Origin: Anaerocolumna chitinilytica
GTDB lineage: Bacteria > Bacillota > Clostridia > Lachnospirales > Lachnospiraceae
Direction of reading: 5' to 3'
Assembly: GCF_014218355.1 (NCBI RefSeq)
Contig: NZ_AP023368.1
Location: 686,001 to 750,000 of the forward strand
DNA: 64,000 nucleotides
Shown: positions 42,639-52,320 of the stretch, piece after piece
Layout of the letters: each line of letters begins with the position of its first letter
How positions within the stretch are numbered: the first letter of the stretch is position 1
The notes under the pieces: generated by a model
Seen by the model: the letters and a program-made list of their open reading frames with translations, nothing else
What the model was told of the DNA's origin: nothing
The model's database searches: none
Position numbers and translations under genes: made by a program

Positions 42639-44588
42639 ATGCCTATCAGATTATGGCCTTCCGATTATGAAAAAAAAGAACATATTTCAAAAGAAGAGAA
42701 AGCTTTGTTACGTAACGCAGCTAAAAATTTTAATGAAGGACATATAGTAGTCGGAATAGATCCAGTAGGTATGAGTAGTGACTCTGCACGGATGGGAATG
42801 TATATTTCACCTAAAGAAGGATTAGTGACATTTACTATTCTCAATGGTTCTATTGAAACAAAAAACGTTGATGCTTATGCCGCTGGGGTAAGTATAGTTG
42901 AGACTCGCATATATCAAAGACTATTAGATTCTAAGTCTTTGATTGTAAAAAATAGTAACTATAAAATTTTAAAATTCCCTTATAAGCATATATTCATGTT
43001 CTATGACCAAGAATTGAGTTCAATTAAGCTTACAGAAGAGCAAATTGATATAATAGGAACAAAAGTAACGGGAAAATTTTTTACCCCACTAACATCATAC
43101 GGAAAAGTGAAATACATTTCAGACCTTAACATATTTAAAGGTATAGAAAAGGATTTCGACTGCAGTTTTAATGAGCTTACAGATATGGAAGAACGGGCAA
43201 TATTTGAAAGACTTGCTCCTGAATATACTGTGGTTATGAACGAAATAGAGAAGGTGACAATTAAAGAGACTAAGGCTCAAATATCTGAGGATGATTTAAA
43301 AATCACCGGAAAAGAAATGGAATATAAGACTTTCTTTTTAGATGAATTTCAAGTTGCTCTTGTCAACGATATGGGAAAAGGACATAGAGTATTACTTGCA
43401 AATCCAGGTTCGGGAAAGAGTGTTTTACTTCTCTCAAAGGCATTTAAGTATGCCAGTTTATATAAAGACGCTAATGTTTTACTGACATGCTTCAATGATA
43501 ATCTATCTGATTCTTATATTTTCAAAAGAAGTTGTGCGGATTTTGGATTTAACAATAACTTGCATATAATGACATTCCATAAGCTGGTAAAAAAGATATA
43601 TGAAGAATGTTTACATTCTCGCTGTGAATCTCATATAGCAACGGAGGAAGAAATAAGATATTGCATCGAGTGTATAAGGCAAGGAGTTATAAAACTAAGT
43701 TTTAAAGCGATTTTTATAGACGAAGTTCAGATCTTTGATCCTCTTTATTTAGAATTGTGTTATTTACTTTTAAATAAGTCTGAAGATGGTGTATTCTTAA
43801 TGGCAGGTGATTTGAACCAGACAGTTCGATCACAGAGTAGACGTGGAGACGCCCCATGGAAAAAAATAAATACAGTTAGTTTGGACTTTACAGGAAGAGT
43901 TAGATACATAAAGAAAAACTATAGAAATAGTAAACGAATTGGTGAATACCTTAATAGAATGTTGTGCCATATGAATAAGCGTATGGATATGTTGGATATG
44001 ATTGTTCTCAAAGAATATGATTATGATACTTTTACGGTGGGAGACAAACAGACTCTCGCGCTAAAAATTGAAACAGGAGTAGATAGATTTGTAATAACAA
44101 ATAAAGTTGTTGAAGCTATAGTAGAAATAACGCAAAAACATAAAATTAGCTATTCAGATATAGCAATTCTATTCCCTTATAGACAATACAAATTGTTAAA
44201 ATACTATTTTTTATATTGGGTACAACAAGCACTTGATGATAAAGGAATACCCTATTCCATGATAATCAACGATGGTATAGTTACAAAAAAGAAATATAGT
44301 GATACAAACGGTGTTGTATTATCCACAATAGATTCATCGTTGGGGTTGGATTTTAAGGCGGTTATTGTGGCAGGGCTTTATCCATATAATTATGTTTTCG
44401 ATGACAAACTAACTAAAAAGAAAATTAGCTCCTGGAATACTATTAGCAAATTAAGCCCAGATCAGCAAGAAAAAGTTCAAATACACATGCGAAAGGTATA
44501 TACGGCATGCTCAAGGGCAAGAGATATTTTGTATGTTATTAGTGATTTAGAAACAGAGACTCCATTAGAAGAAATATTAAAAGTATAG
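42639..44588 (+). CDS. SF1 (UvrD-like) helicase with unrecognised N-terminal domain; first gene of DISARM-like operon
   Basis: The protein has 649 residues, with GGAGG seven bases before the ATG. The helicase half starts near residue 240: Walker A ANPGSGKSVLL (about 252-262), motif Ia CFNDNLSD, Walker B AIFIDEVQIF (about 357), motif III GDLNQTVR, motif IV-like KKNYRNSKR, and a C-terminal VYTACSRARDILYV in place of motif VI. The first 200 residues (GHIVVGIDPVG, PKEGLVTFTILNG) look like a degenerate nuclease-type fold without a visible E-x-K, but I do not recognise it. It is followed 13 bp later by the drmA-like gene. It takes the place that drmD or drmE holds in known DISARM loci, but it is neither SNF2-like nor a DrmE that I recognise. 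Confidence 0.8.
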   Translation: MPIRLWPSDYEKKEHISKEEKALLRNAAKNFNEGHIVVGIDPVGMSSDSARMGMYISPKEGLVTFTILNGSIETKNVDAYAAGVSIVETRIYQRLLDSKSLIVKNSNYKILKFPYKHIFMFYDQELSSIKLTEEQIDIIGTKVTGKFFTPLTSYGKVKYISDLNIFKGIEKDFDCSFNELTDMEERAIFERLAPEYTVVMNEIEKVTIKETKAQISEDDLKITGKEMEYKTFFLDEFQVALVNDMGKGHRVLLANPGSGKSVLLLSKAFKYASLYKDANVLLTCFNDNLSDSYIFKRSCADFGFNNNLHIMTFHKLVKKIYEECLHSRCESHIATEEEIRYCIECIRQGVIKLSFKAIFIDEVQIFDPLYLELCYLLLNKSEDGVFLMAGDLNQTVRSQSRRGDAPWKKINTVSLDFTGRVRYIKKNYRNSKRIGEYLNRMLCHMNKRMDMLDMIVLKEYDYDTFTVGDKQTLALKIETGVDRFVITNKVVEAIVEITQKHKISYSDIAILFPYRQYKLLKYYFLYWVQQALDDKGIPYSMIINDGIVTKKKYSDTNGVVLSTIDSSLGLDFKAVIVAGLYPYNYVFDDKLTKKKISSWNTISKLSPDQQEKVQIHMRKVYTACSRARDILYVISDLETETPLEEILKV

Positions 44589-44601
44589 AGGAGAGTTGAC
44601 A

Positions 44602-47600
44602 ATGGCGAATGAATATAACATTATGGCTAAGCACATTGTATCACAGTATGTAGATAGAATATCGGGAAATGATATATTCGAATCTTTTACAAGTGATGAA
44701 GCTCCAGATAGGCGTGTAATGGTAGGGATGCTTGCAGAAAACCGCGTGAGTACAACTTTTGATGGGGGATATGTTGAAAATAATTCAACACGATTTGAAA
44801 GTGTACCTTCAATCAGCATATCATTTGTCATTGAAAAAAGAGATAACTGTGTGATTAACGTTATCCCTACTGGTATGTTTTTCTATACAATTAGGCCCGT
44901 GTATAGCGCATGTGTAGATTATATTTTACGAAAATATTCAGAAAAGGATAGGACCATTTATACAAGTATTAGCGAATTATGCGCGTTATATCCAACTGAA
45001 CGAATTCCAGTTCCAATGACATACAAAAAAATTAATCTCGAATCTGTAATGGGTAACGGAATAGATATAGACATTAGCAAGATTGAGAAAAGGTTTCATT
45101 TAGAGCACCAGATTACTGAAAAATTGTCAGTTTTATCAGATCAGATAATGGATGAAATCTGTATAATAAATGATACTTATGTATGCTTTGGTGATTTAGT
45201 AAATGAAGAGCGTTTCAAAATTGCTGTGACTATTAAAGAAGAAAAAGCATGCCCTCGTTGGGATATTGATATTTTATGTAAAACCTTCATTGAAAACAAT
45301 AATATTAGGTTTATTATGCAAATGGTAAACAAAACAATGACCACAGATAGAAAAAATGTAGGTTATATGCCTGTTATATTCAATGCAGGAATGAAGGTTG
45401 TAGGAAATAATGAAACCAAATTTATAGATATAAAAATGAAATCATTTCTGAATAACTATAAGGAGCATAAACCGGTATATGCTGTTGCGGAAAATATTTC
45501 AGTTGATTATAACTCAAAATTAAACGAGATAAAAACAGAAAATGTTCCTCTATATTTTCAAAAGAGATTAAAAACAAAGGATGACTTAACGGAATACGTT
45601 ACATTTGATAAATTAATCGAGAACCCTATAAGTAACCTTTCAATTATTTTAAGCAAAATGGAAGATGATTATATTGCTTGTCAGCAGGAGTATGAGCAAT
45701 CATTTGAGCTATCTGAAATCGCAAGAATCAAATTCAAAGACTCGTTAGACGATTACCGTAGAGAAATTGACAGATTTGCCACAGGAATTGAACAAATTAA
45801 GTACAAGGATCTGGTTAAGAGAGCATTCTCTTACATGAATGAGACATTCAGAGTTCCATTAAATGAACAACGAAATATAAAGGGGTGGAGATTATTTCAG
45901 ATAGTATTCATTGTTTCAATGATATGCGAGGTTATTAGAAGCGAGTACAAAGACGATATGACAATACGTAAAGCGGATATTGAGGCAGCTAATCTGTTAT
46001 ATTTTCCAACAGGTGGAGGTAAGACAGAGGCGTTTCTAGGGGTTACAGTTTTCTCTATGTTCTTCGATAGATTACGAGGAAAAACGGAAGGTGTTACTGC
46101 TGTACTGAAATACCCTTTGAGACTATTGGCAGTTCAACAGTTGGATAGAATTTTGACGATAACTGTGAAGGCTAACATAGTATTGCATAATAGCGATGAG
46201 TTAAAAAGTTTAAAAGACTTTGAAACTGGTTTTTATGTAGGTAGCACCAATACACCAAATAAGATAGATGTACAAGAGCACTTAAGCGATAGAGGCTCTA
46301 GGGTAAAGAATAGTGGGTTGATATTGGATAGTGATACTAATACATTAAATGAATACTATCGCTTTATTGATACATGTCCGGTTTGTGGTGAGAAACATGT
46401 AAACGTTAAGTTTAATACAGAGCGTTGGATGTTAGAACATGTATGTGATAACTTAAAATGCTCAATGAATGTGTTGCCAATACTGATAGTTGATAGCGAA
46501 ATATATCGATATTTACCCTCAATTATTGTATGTACCATCGATAAAATGGCTATGGTAGGAATAAGCAATGAATTTAAGATGTTATTTGGTCAAGTAAAAT
46601 CACAATGTAATATTCATGGTTTTTCAAATAAGTCTAAATGCATGTGCGATAAGTGCATTGGTACGGTTAAAACAATTCCATTGCTAAAAGATCCTATCCC
46701 GACGCTTTTTATACAAGACGAATTACACTTGGTTAAAGAAAGTCTTGGTACGTTTGATGCTCATTATGAATCTTTTATCGATTACTATGCAAAAAAACTT
46801 GTGCCAGACGAGCAAAAAAAGCAGATCAGATTCATCGGTGCAACTGCTACTATATCTCAGTATAAAGAGCATATTAACCATCTATATCATATGGAAGCAA
46901 GACGCTTTCCTTGCGAATATCCATCATCAAAGATTGGGGAAGATTTTTATTCCTATACGGATGAAACAGATATTACTAGAATTATTTGTGGATATGCTCC
47001 ATATGGCCGATCATTGACAGACGGAATGTGGGAATCGATTTATGTTATGAGACAGGTGGTATTTTCAATGATGCACGATTCAGATTTACATTATAAAGTA
47101 TTATGTAAAATTGGATTCACGGCAAGTAAAGAAGAATATGAGAACATGCTTTTTGACTATTGGATTGAGCTGGTTTATAACAATCGAAAGCAAGATGCAC
47201 TTGAGTTAGAAAATGCTCTCCAAAACCAGGGGAATAACAAAGCAGAAGCACAACAAATCCCGAAGTTTGTAATTGAGCAAATGACAAGTGATGTCGATTT
47301 TCAAACTGTTCGAAAGACGTTATTTGATATTCAAGCAAATAGAAAGAATGTAGAAAGTACTAATACTATATTAGCTACAAGTACAATCTCTCATGGCGTA
47401 GATGAGGATTCGTTCAATGTAATGTATTTCTTTGGAATGCCAAATAATAATGCAGAATATATTCAGGCATACTCAAGAACCGGAAGAAAGTATACAGGAA
47501 TCGTTATAGACATTATTAGACTTATGAGAGTTAGAGATAGATCATATCTCAAAAATTTTGTAGTATTTCATCAGAACAAAGATGAGTTAGTTGAATCCGT

Positions 47601-47994
47601 TCCTATAAACCGGTGGGCAAAAAATGCTATTTATAGTACTCTTCCAGGAATATTGGCAGCGCTTATTTATCAGTATTACACGTTAATCACTAATGAAGAA
47701 AACCTCTATCATACGATAAATGTCAAAAAGCTACTTCTTAATAACAAAATTGAAGTATATGATGCAACAGAGAAGATAGTTCAAGCATATGGATGTAATA
47801 ATCATGAAAAAATGTCAATCGCATATGCAGAAATTATTTACGAGGAAGTTTCAAATATACTTGCAGGTATTAAAAATGGTAACTTCATGAAAACTGATAG
47901 GATAGCCGATTCAATAGCTAAATATTCGCATGGGCGAAAAAAGCCTATGACTAGCTTAAGAGATACTGAAGAACAGATAGAAATTAAAATTTAG
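44602..47994 (+). CDS. drmA: DrmA-like SF2 helicase (DISARM core)
   Basis: The protein has 1130 residues from the ATG at 44602. The TTG at 44596 has poorer spacing to GAGGAG. The N-terminal 440 residues are an unassigned region. The SF2 core has Walker A FPTGGGKTEAFLG (about 465-477), then VLKYPLRLLAVQQLDRI, DEXH box FIQDELHLVKESLG (about 705), SAT motif IGATATI (about 745), STISHGVDEDSF and motif VI EYIQAYSRTGR (about 950). These are the hallmark segments of DrmA, the helicase that with DrmB blocks incoming phage DNA. An inserted zinc-binding pair (CPVCGEKH, CMCDKCIG) lies between the motifs. It is 9 bp upstream of drmB. Confidence 0.85.
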   Translation: MANEYNIMAKHIVSQYVDRISGNDIFESFTSDEAPDRRVMVGMLAENRVSTTFDGGYVENNSTRFESVPSISISFVIEKRDNCVINVIPTGMFFYTIRPVYSACVDYILRKYSEKDRTIYTSISELCALYPTERIPVPMTYKKINLESVMGNGIDIDISKIEKRFHLEHQITEKLSVLSDQIMDEICIINDTYVCFGDLVNEERFKIAVTIKEEKACPRWDIDILCKTFIENNNIRFIMQMVNKTMTTDRKNVGYMPVIFNAGMKVVGNNETKFIDIKMKSFLNNYKEHKPVYAVAENISVDYNSKLNEIKTENVPLYFQKRLKTKDDLTEYVTFDKLIENPISNLSIILSKMEDDYIACQQEYEQSFELSEIARIKFKDSLDDYRREIDRFATGIEQIKYKDLVKRAFSYMNETFRVPLNEQRNIKGWRLFQIVFIVSMICEVIRSEYKDDMTIRKADIEAANLLYFPTGGGKTEAFLGVTVFSMFFDRLRGKTEGVTAVLKYPLRLLAVQQLDRILTITVKANIVLHNSDELKSLKDFETGFYVGSTNTPNKIDVQEHLSDRGSRVKNSGLILDSDTNTLNEYYRFIDTCPVCGEKHVNVKFNTERWMLEHVCDNLKCSMNVLPILIVDSEIYRYLPSIIVCTIDKMAMVGISNEFKMLFGQVKSQCNIHGFSNKSKCMCDKCIGTVKTIPLLKDPIPTLFIQDELHLVKESLGTFDAHYESFIDYYAKKLVPDEQKKQIRFIGATATISQYKEHINHLYHMEARRFPCEYPSSKIGEDFYSYTDETDITRIICGYAPYGRSLTDGMWESIYVMRQVVFSMMHDSDLHYKVLCKIGFTASKEEYENMLFDYWIELVYNNRKQDALELENALQNQGNNKAEAQQIPKFVIEQMTSDVDFQTVRKTLFDIQANRKNVESTNTILATSTISHGVDEDSFNVMYFFGMPNNNAEYIQAYSRTGRKYTGIVIDIIRLMRVRDRSYLKNFVVFHQNKDELVESVPINRWAKNAIYSTLPGILAALIYQYYTLITNEENLYHTINVKKLLLNNKIEVYDATEKIVQAYGCNNHEKMSIAYAEIIYEEVSNILAGIKNGNFMKTDRIADSIAKYSHGRKKPMTSLRDTEEQIEIKI

Positions 47995-48003
47995 GGGGAT
48001 TAT

Positions 48004-49911
48004 ATGAAAAGAAGTAAAAATCAAGCAGTATATAAATTCCTTCCGGAAATGTGGGTATCTGAAAAATCTGAATCTGATGGTGGCCGTACGGTAACTGCGA
48101 AAATTACAAACTGGAATTATCAAAAGATGGAAGGTGTTTATGAAAGTTTTGTTGAGAGTGAAATAAAGCGTCAAATCCGGTTATTTGCATATCGTGGCGG
48201 AGATACAAGTTTATATTGCCTTGACGACAATATTCAATCTTTTTGTATAGTAGAGCCAGTGTGCAATGAGGGATTTCCAGATATTGTGGGACAACTATCT
48301 CCATTGGTATTTTATTGTAGTTCCTGCCAAAGTAGTTTTGAATTACTTAATGCTAACCAAGTTGATAAGTATACTTGGAAATGTAAAAAATGTGGAAAGA
48401 TGACTGTCAAACAACTTCAAATGGCATATACCTGTGCATGTGGGTATGCACAGCCAATAAAAATTCCGTATGTAAAAGGTATTAGCGATTTTTACTATAG
48501 ACCTAATGAAACAGCTTACAAAATGTTTTATAAAAGTGGAAACATGACAAAACCAGCTGAGTTTGTACAGATTTGTCCAACATGTAGTACAAGGCTTGTC
48601 CCGGATAATGCAATTTCTGGGAAAAACTATAAACCTTTTACACTTCGTATTATTAATTTAGTGGATGATAAGAGTGGGACTTTTTTTGAGAAAGGTATAG
48701 AGGCTCAAAAGATTATTGTAGTGAAATGGTTTGGTAAATTGACACAAGAAAACTATGAATATATTTTAGATAATGTTGAGCTTGTTTTCAGTCAAAGTAT
48801 GCGAAATGATGCTCAGCGTAAAGAAAAAGAAGAATATGTTAGGGCATTAATTGAAATAGGTTTGGTTAAAGAAGAAGACTTTGAAACTGCAGTAAATAGT
48901 ATGCTGTCTAATGATGCAAACAAGGTGTCGGTTGAAAATTATGTTTCAACTTGTGATTCCATTTTCTCAAAGAAAAAAAATAAAGACGTTTATAAGTATG
49001 AAGAATGGATCAGACATTATTCATTTAAACTTATGCAGTATAATACAATAAAATATGCAAAGAGGATCATCACATTAGAAGACTCAATAAAAAGGCAAAT
49101 AGAAATGGAGTTTATTGATTTGCCCGAAGAAGTTTTTGAGATTAACAAAAAACTTGGAATTATTAATATGCAGGTGTCTTGTGATATCCAAATTATTAAT
49201 TGCACTTATGGATATACAAGAAGGGTTTCTGACCCTAAAAATAATCAGAATAAAAACTGTAGGCTGAAACTCTGTGCATTTGATAAAGCAAAAAATAGTA
49301 ATGCCAATCTGGTTTATGGAGCAAAGCTTAATACAGAGGGAATCTTGTTTGAAATTAGTCAGAGAAAAATAATAGAGTGGCTGTTCAGTAATAAAGTCAT
49401 CAGAGAAGAACAGTTACCAGATCTTGAAGATGAATTTGCAGTGAAACAGTGGTTTGCAGAGTATGTGCACAGCGATATGATTTCCATTTTTGGAGAAGTT
49501 GATCAAGGAGAGCTAATAACAAAGAATGTCTTTGCATTGTTACATTCTATGGCACATGCGTTTATAAAAACAGCAGGTGAAATGAGTGGATTGTCTGAGA
49601 CATCCTTAACTGAAATAATAATTGTAGAATCAGCAAGTATTTTTATATATGCGCAAACAAGTCAAGGGATTCCTTTGGGTGCACTTTCAGGTTTAGTAGA
49701 AACAAGTTATGCAAAGTTTTTAAAGAAAGTCTATGACGATTCAAGGAATTGTATTTTTGATCCGATTTGTACTGAAAAAGATACAGCTTGTCTGGCTTGC
49801 TTAATATTACCTGAAGTTTCTTGTAATCATTTTAACTCAGAACTGGGAAGAAAATATTTATACAATATTGAGAATGAAAATTTCAGTTCTGTTGGATTTT
49901 GGGAGATATAA
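48004..49911 (+). CDS. drmB: DrmB-like DUF1998 protein (DISARM core)
   Basis: The protein has 635 residues. The N-terminal third has zinc-ribbon cysteines (CSSCQSSF, CKKCGK, CACGYA, CPTCS). The C-terminal DUF1998/MZB region has LHSMAHAFIKTAGEMSGL, ESASIFIYAQTSQGIPLGAL and the cysteine cluster CIFDPICTEKDTACLACLI with SCNHFNSELGR. DrmB is the partner of DrmA and forms with it the DNA-bound, autoinhibited DISARM complex. Its length and order directly after drmA match DISARM loci. It ends 2 bp before the next gene. Confidence 0.87.
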   Translation: MKRSKNQAVYKFLPEMWVSEKSESDGGRTVTAKITNWNYQKMEGVYESFVESEIKRQIRLFAYRGGDTSLYCLDDNIQSFCIVEPVCNEGFPDIVGQLSPLVFYCSSCQSSFELLNANQVDKYTWKCKKCGKMTVKQLQMAYTCACGYAQPIKIPYVKGISDFYYRPNETAYKMFYKSGNMTKPAEFVQICPTCSTRLVPDNAISGKNYKPFTLRIINLVDDKSGTFFEKGIEAQKIIVVKWFGKLTQENYEYILDNVELVFSQSMRNDAQRKEKEEYVRALIEIGLVKEEDFETAVNSMLSNDANKVSVENYVSTCDSIFSKKKNKDVYKYEEWIRHYSFKLMQYNTIKYAKRIITLEDSIKRQIEMEFIDLPEEVFEINKKLGIINMQVSCDIQIINCTYGYTRRVSDPKNNQNKNCRLKLCAFDKAKNSNANLVYGAKLNTEGILFEISQRKIIEWLFSNKVIREEQLPDLEDEFAVKQWFAEYVHSDMISIFGEVDQGELITKNVFALLHSMAHAFIKTAGEMSGLSETSLTEIIIVESASIFIYAQTSQGIPLGALSGLVETSYAKFLKKVYDDSRNCIFDPICTEKDTACLACLILPEVSCNHFNSELGRKYLYNIENENFSSVGFWEI

Positions 49912-49913
49912 GA

Positions 49914-51506
49914 ATGGCCATTATGTATCCAAAAAGTATAGCTGAATATATGCCAACCGAATCGGAAAGGATTGTATATCAAGAATTAAAAAATCAATTA
50001 CCTGATTCTTTTTCTGTATTCTACTCAGTGGAATGGTCTACATATAAAAATGGGAAGTTAGTTAAATCAGAATCCGATTTTATTATTACTAGCCCAGAAT
50101 ATGGATATCTATGTCTTGAAGTAAAAGGCGGAAATGGAATTCGAATTGAAAACAATGTTTGGTATGTAAAAGACAATAAACATGGTGAAAGACGTTTGAA
50201 TTGTACGCCTTACGAACAAGCAGAAAAGAGCATGTATTACTTTAAAGATTTCTTTTCCAATACATACCATAGCAATTATCAAGGAATATTTGGAGCCGGA
50301 GTGATTTTCCCTTTTTACACTGTTGAAGAAAAAGAGACATTTAGCAATCGAAACAAAGAATGTACTATAGACAGCAATGACATAAATAATATATATTCTT
50401 TTATAAAAAGAATGTTTAAAATCTGGGGTGGCGCATCATATGGTTTTAAAGTGTATAGAGAAAGCCAACACAAAGCTTTTTTAGAACTATTGAGAAAAAG
50501 AATTGCAATTTCTGCAGCTGCTGGTGCATTGATTAAGTATAAAGAGCAACAATTAGATGTAATTAACAGAGTTCAAGATAATTACATCTATTTTATCAAG
50601 AATATAAAACAGTTTTATATGTGTGGAGGAGCAGGCACTGGAAAAACGTGGATTTCTATGAAGATGGCAAAATATGAAGCTGCTGTAGGCATAAAAAGTG
50701 TTTTGTACATTTGCGCATCGAAATATCTTTCTTCAATGGTAAAAAAACAAATTGGGGATGTAGTTGATGTATTGGATATAGAAACAATGTTTTCGAGTAT
50801 AATAGAAGACTTTGAAATATTTGAAGCACCTCTTTATGAAGGAGTAATAAGAAATCTTAAGACATCATTTAGTAGATATGACGCAATATTTGTTGATGAA
50901 GCACAAGATTTTACGGAGGAGTGGGCTAAAATTATTCGAAAACTGCTAAAGAACCAAGACGAGGGGCGGTTGGGGGTATTTTATGACGATATTCAAATTC
51001 TTCGAGAATATAGCTTTGGAGAGGGGTTTGGAATCGAAGCAGAACCATATCTTTTGAGAGAGAATATACGCAACACAGCCAATATATATTCATGGGCATC
51101 ATCTCATACCAATTTAGGTACCGATGTGATTGCAAATCCTGTAGAAGGACCTACTCCTATAACAGAGTACATACGAGACAAGAATGCTCTTACACATCGA
51201 CTTGAAACGCTCTTTAAGGAGTATTTCGATGATGAAGAATTGAAATTTGAATCAATAGTGATTATTTCTGATAATACTAATGACTTTATGAATTCGTATA
51301 CGGATGGCATTGCAAAATGGAAGTTTAATAGAAGTACAGAATATATGGATGGTTGTATCAGGGTTGTTTCAGTAGAAGAATTTAAAGGTTTAGAGGCTGA
51401 TATGATTATTTATATTCATGATGAGACAACAAATGACAATGTGAATTATATTGCATATACGAGAGCAAAGTATTATTTATTAGAATTTGTTTGGAGGACA
51501 GAATAG
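49914..51506 (+). CDS. NERD nuclease-domain fused to SF1 helicase
   Basis: The protein has 530 residues from the ATG at 49914. A TTG at 49899 lies in the drmB tail. The N-terminal NERD domain, a PD-(D/E)XK relative, shows catalytic Asp55 (SESDFII) and Glu69-x-Lys71 (LCLEVKGG). The helicase part has Walker A MCGGAGTGKTW (about 235-245), Walker B AIFVDEAQDF (about 322-331), RENIRNT and a C-terminal YIAYTRAKYYLL. An active nuclease site tied to a DNA motor makes it a good candidate effector that cuts foreign DNA (inference). Its stop overlaps the GTG of the methyltransferase by one base, so the two are translationally coupled. Confidence 0.85.
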   Translation: MAIMYPKSIAEYMPTESERIVYQELKNQLPDSFSVFYSVEWSTYKNGKLVKSESDFIITSPEYGYLCLEVKGGNGIRIENNVWYVKDNKHGERRLNCTPYEQAEKSMYYFKDFFSNTYHSNYQGIFGAGVIFPFYTVEEKETFSNRNKECTIDSNDINNIYSFIKRMFKIWGGASYGFKVYRESQHKAFLELLRKRIAISAAAGALIKYKEQQLDVINRVQDNYIYFIKNIKQFYMCGGAGTGKTWISMKMAKYEAAVGIKSVLYICASKYLSSMVKKQIGDVVDVLDIETMFSSIIEDFEIFEAPLYEGVIRNLKTSFSRYDAIFVDEAQDFTEEWAKIIRKLLKNQDEGRLGVFYDDIQILREYSFGEGFGIEAEPYLLRENIRNTANIYSWASSHTNLGTDVIANPVEGPTPITEYIRDKNALTHRLETLFKEYFDDEELKFESIVIISDNTNDFMNSYTDGIAKWKFNRSTEYMDGCIRVVSVEEFKGLEADMIIYIHDETTNDNVNYIAYTRAKYYLLEFVWRTE

Positions 51507-52309
51507 TGCCACAATTTACACCTTTTTTAAGGTGGGCAGGAGGAAAATCTTGGCTCACAGAGTATGTTAAGAATATGATCGAAGGAATTGAAATAAATAA
51601 TTATTATGAACCATTTTTGGGTGGCGCCGCTATTTTCTTTGCCCTGGAACTTCCGAAGCATGTGTATTTATCGGATTTAAATGATGAATTAGTGAACGCG
51701 TATATACAAGTCAGAGATGTTCCGGATGATGTCATAGAGATAATGAGTACATATAATAATACAGAAGATGACTATTATCGAATACGAGCATTAGAACTCA
51801 ATACAAAAGTAGAGCAAGCTGCCAGATTTATATATCTAAATCACACTTCATACAATGGTTTATATAGAGTGAACAATAATGGAAAGTACAATGTACCATA
51901 TGGTTATAGGACTTGTGAATATGATTATGAGCGTATACAAGAGGCAAGTAAAGCATTAAAGAAAGTTAAAATATTTCAAGGTGATTTTGCTGATCGAAAG
52001 TATACAATAAAGAAAGGTGATTTGGTGTTTTTGGATCCACCATATACAGTTTCGCATAATCAAAACGGATTCATAAAATATAATCAACAACTGTTTTCGC
52101 TAGATGATCAGATTCGATTAAAAAAAACCATTGATTACATTAACAAAAAAGGGGCTCATTATATTTTAACAAATGCTGCACATGAAACTATAAAGGAGAT
52201 TTTCAAAGAAGGGGCAACGCTTATTCCGGTGGAACGCAATAGTTTGATCGGTGGGAAAAGTGCTGCAAGAGGAAAAGTTCAGGAATATATTTTTACAAAC
52301 ATTAAGTAG
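51506..52309 (+). CDS. Dam-family DNA adenine N6-methyltransferase (D12 class)
   Basis: The protein has 267 residues from the GTG at 51506, reached by the TAGTG overlap with GGAGG eight bases upstream. It transfers methyl from SAM to adenine N6. Motif X is FLRWAGGKSWL (7-17), motif I YYEPFLGGAAIF (33-44), and catalytic motif IV DPPY at 177-180. The C-terminal RNSLIGGKSAARG resembles the Dam substrate loop. It probably marks self DNA for the helicase genes around it. DISARM normally uses other methylase families (DrmMI, a large adenine methylase, or DrmMII, a C5 enzyme). The target sequence cannot be read. Confidence 0.92.
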   Translation: MPQFTPFLRWAGGKSWLTEYVKNMIEGIEINNYYEPFLGGAAIFFALELPKHVYLSDLNDELVNAYIQVRDVPDDVIEIMSTYNNTEDDYYRIRALELNTKVEQAARFIYLNHTSYNGLYRVNNNGKYNVPYGYRTCEYDYERIQEASKALKKVKIFQGDFADRKYTIKKGDLVFLDPPYTVSHNQNGFIKYNQQLFSLDDQIRLKKTIDYINKKGAHYILTNAAHETIKEIFKEGATLIPVERNSLIGGKSAARGKVQEYIFTNIK

Positions 52310-52320
52310 AGGATTGAATT

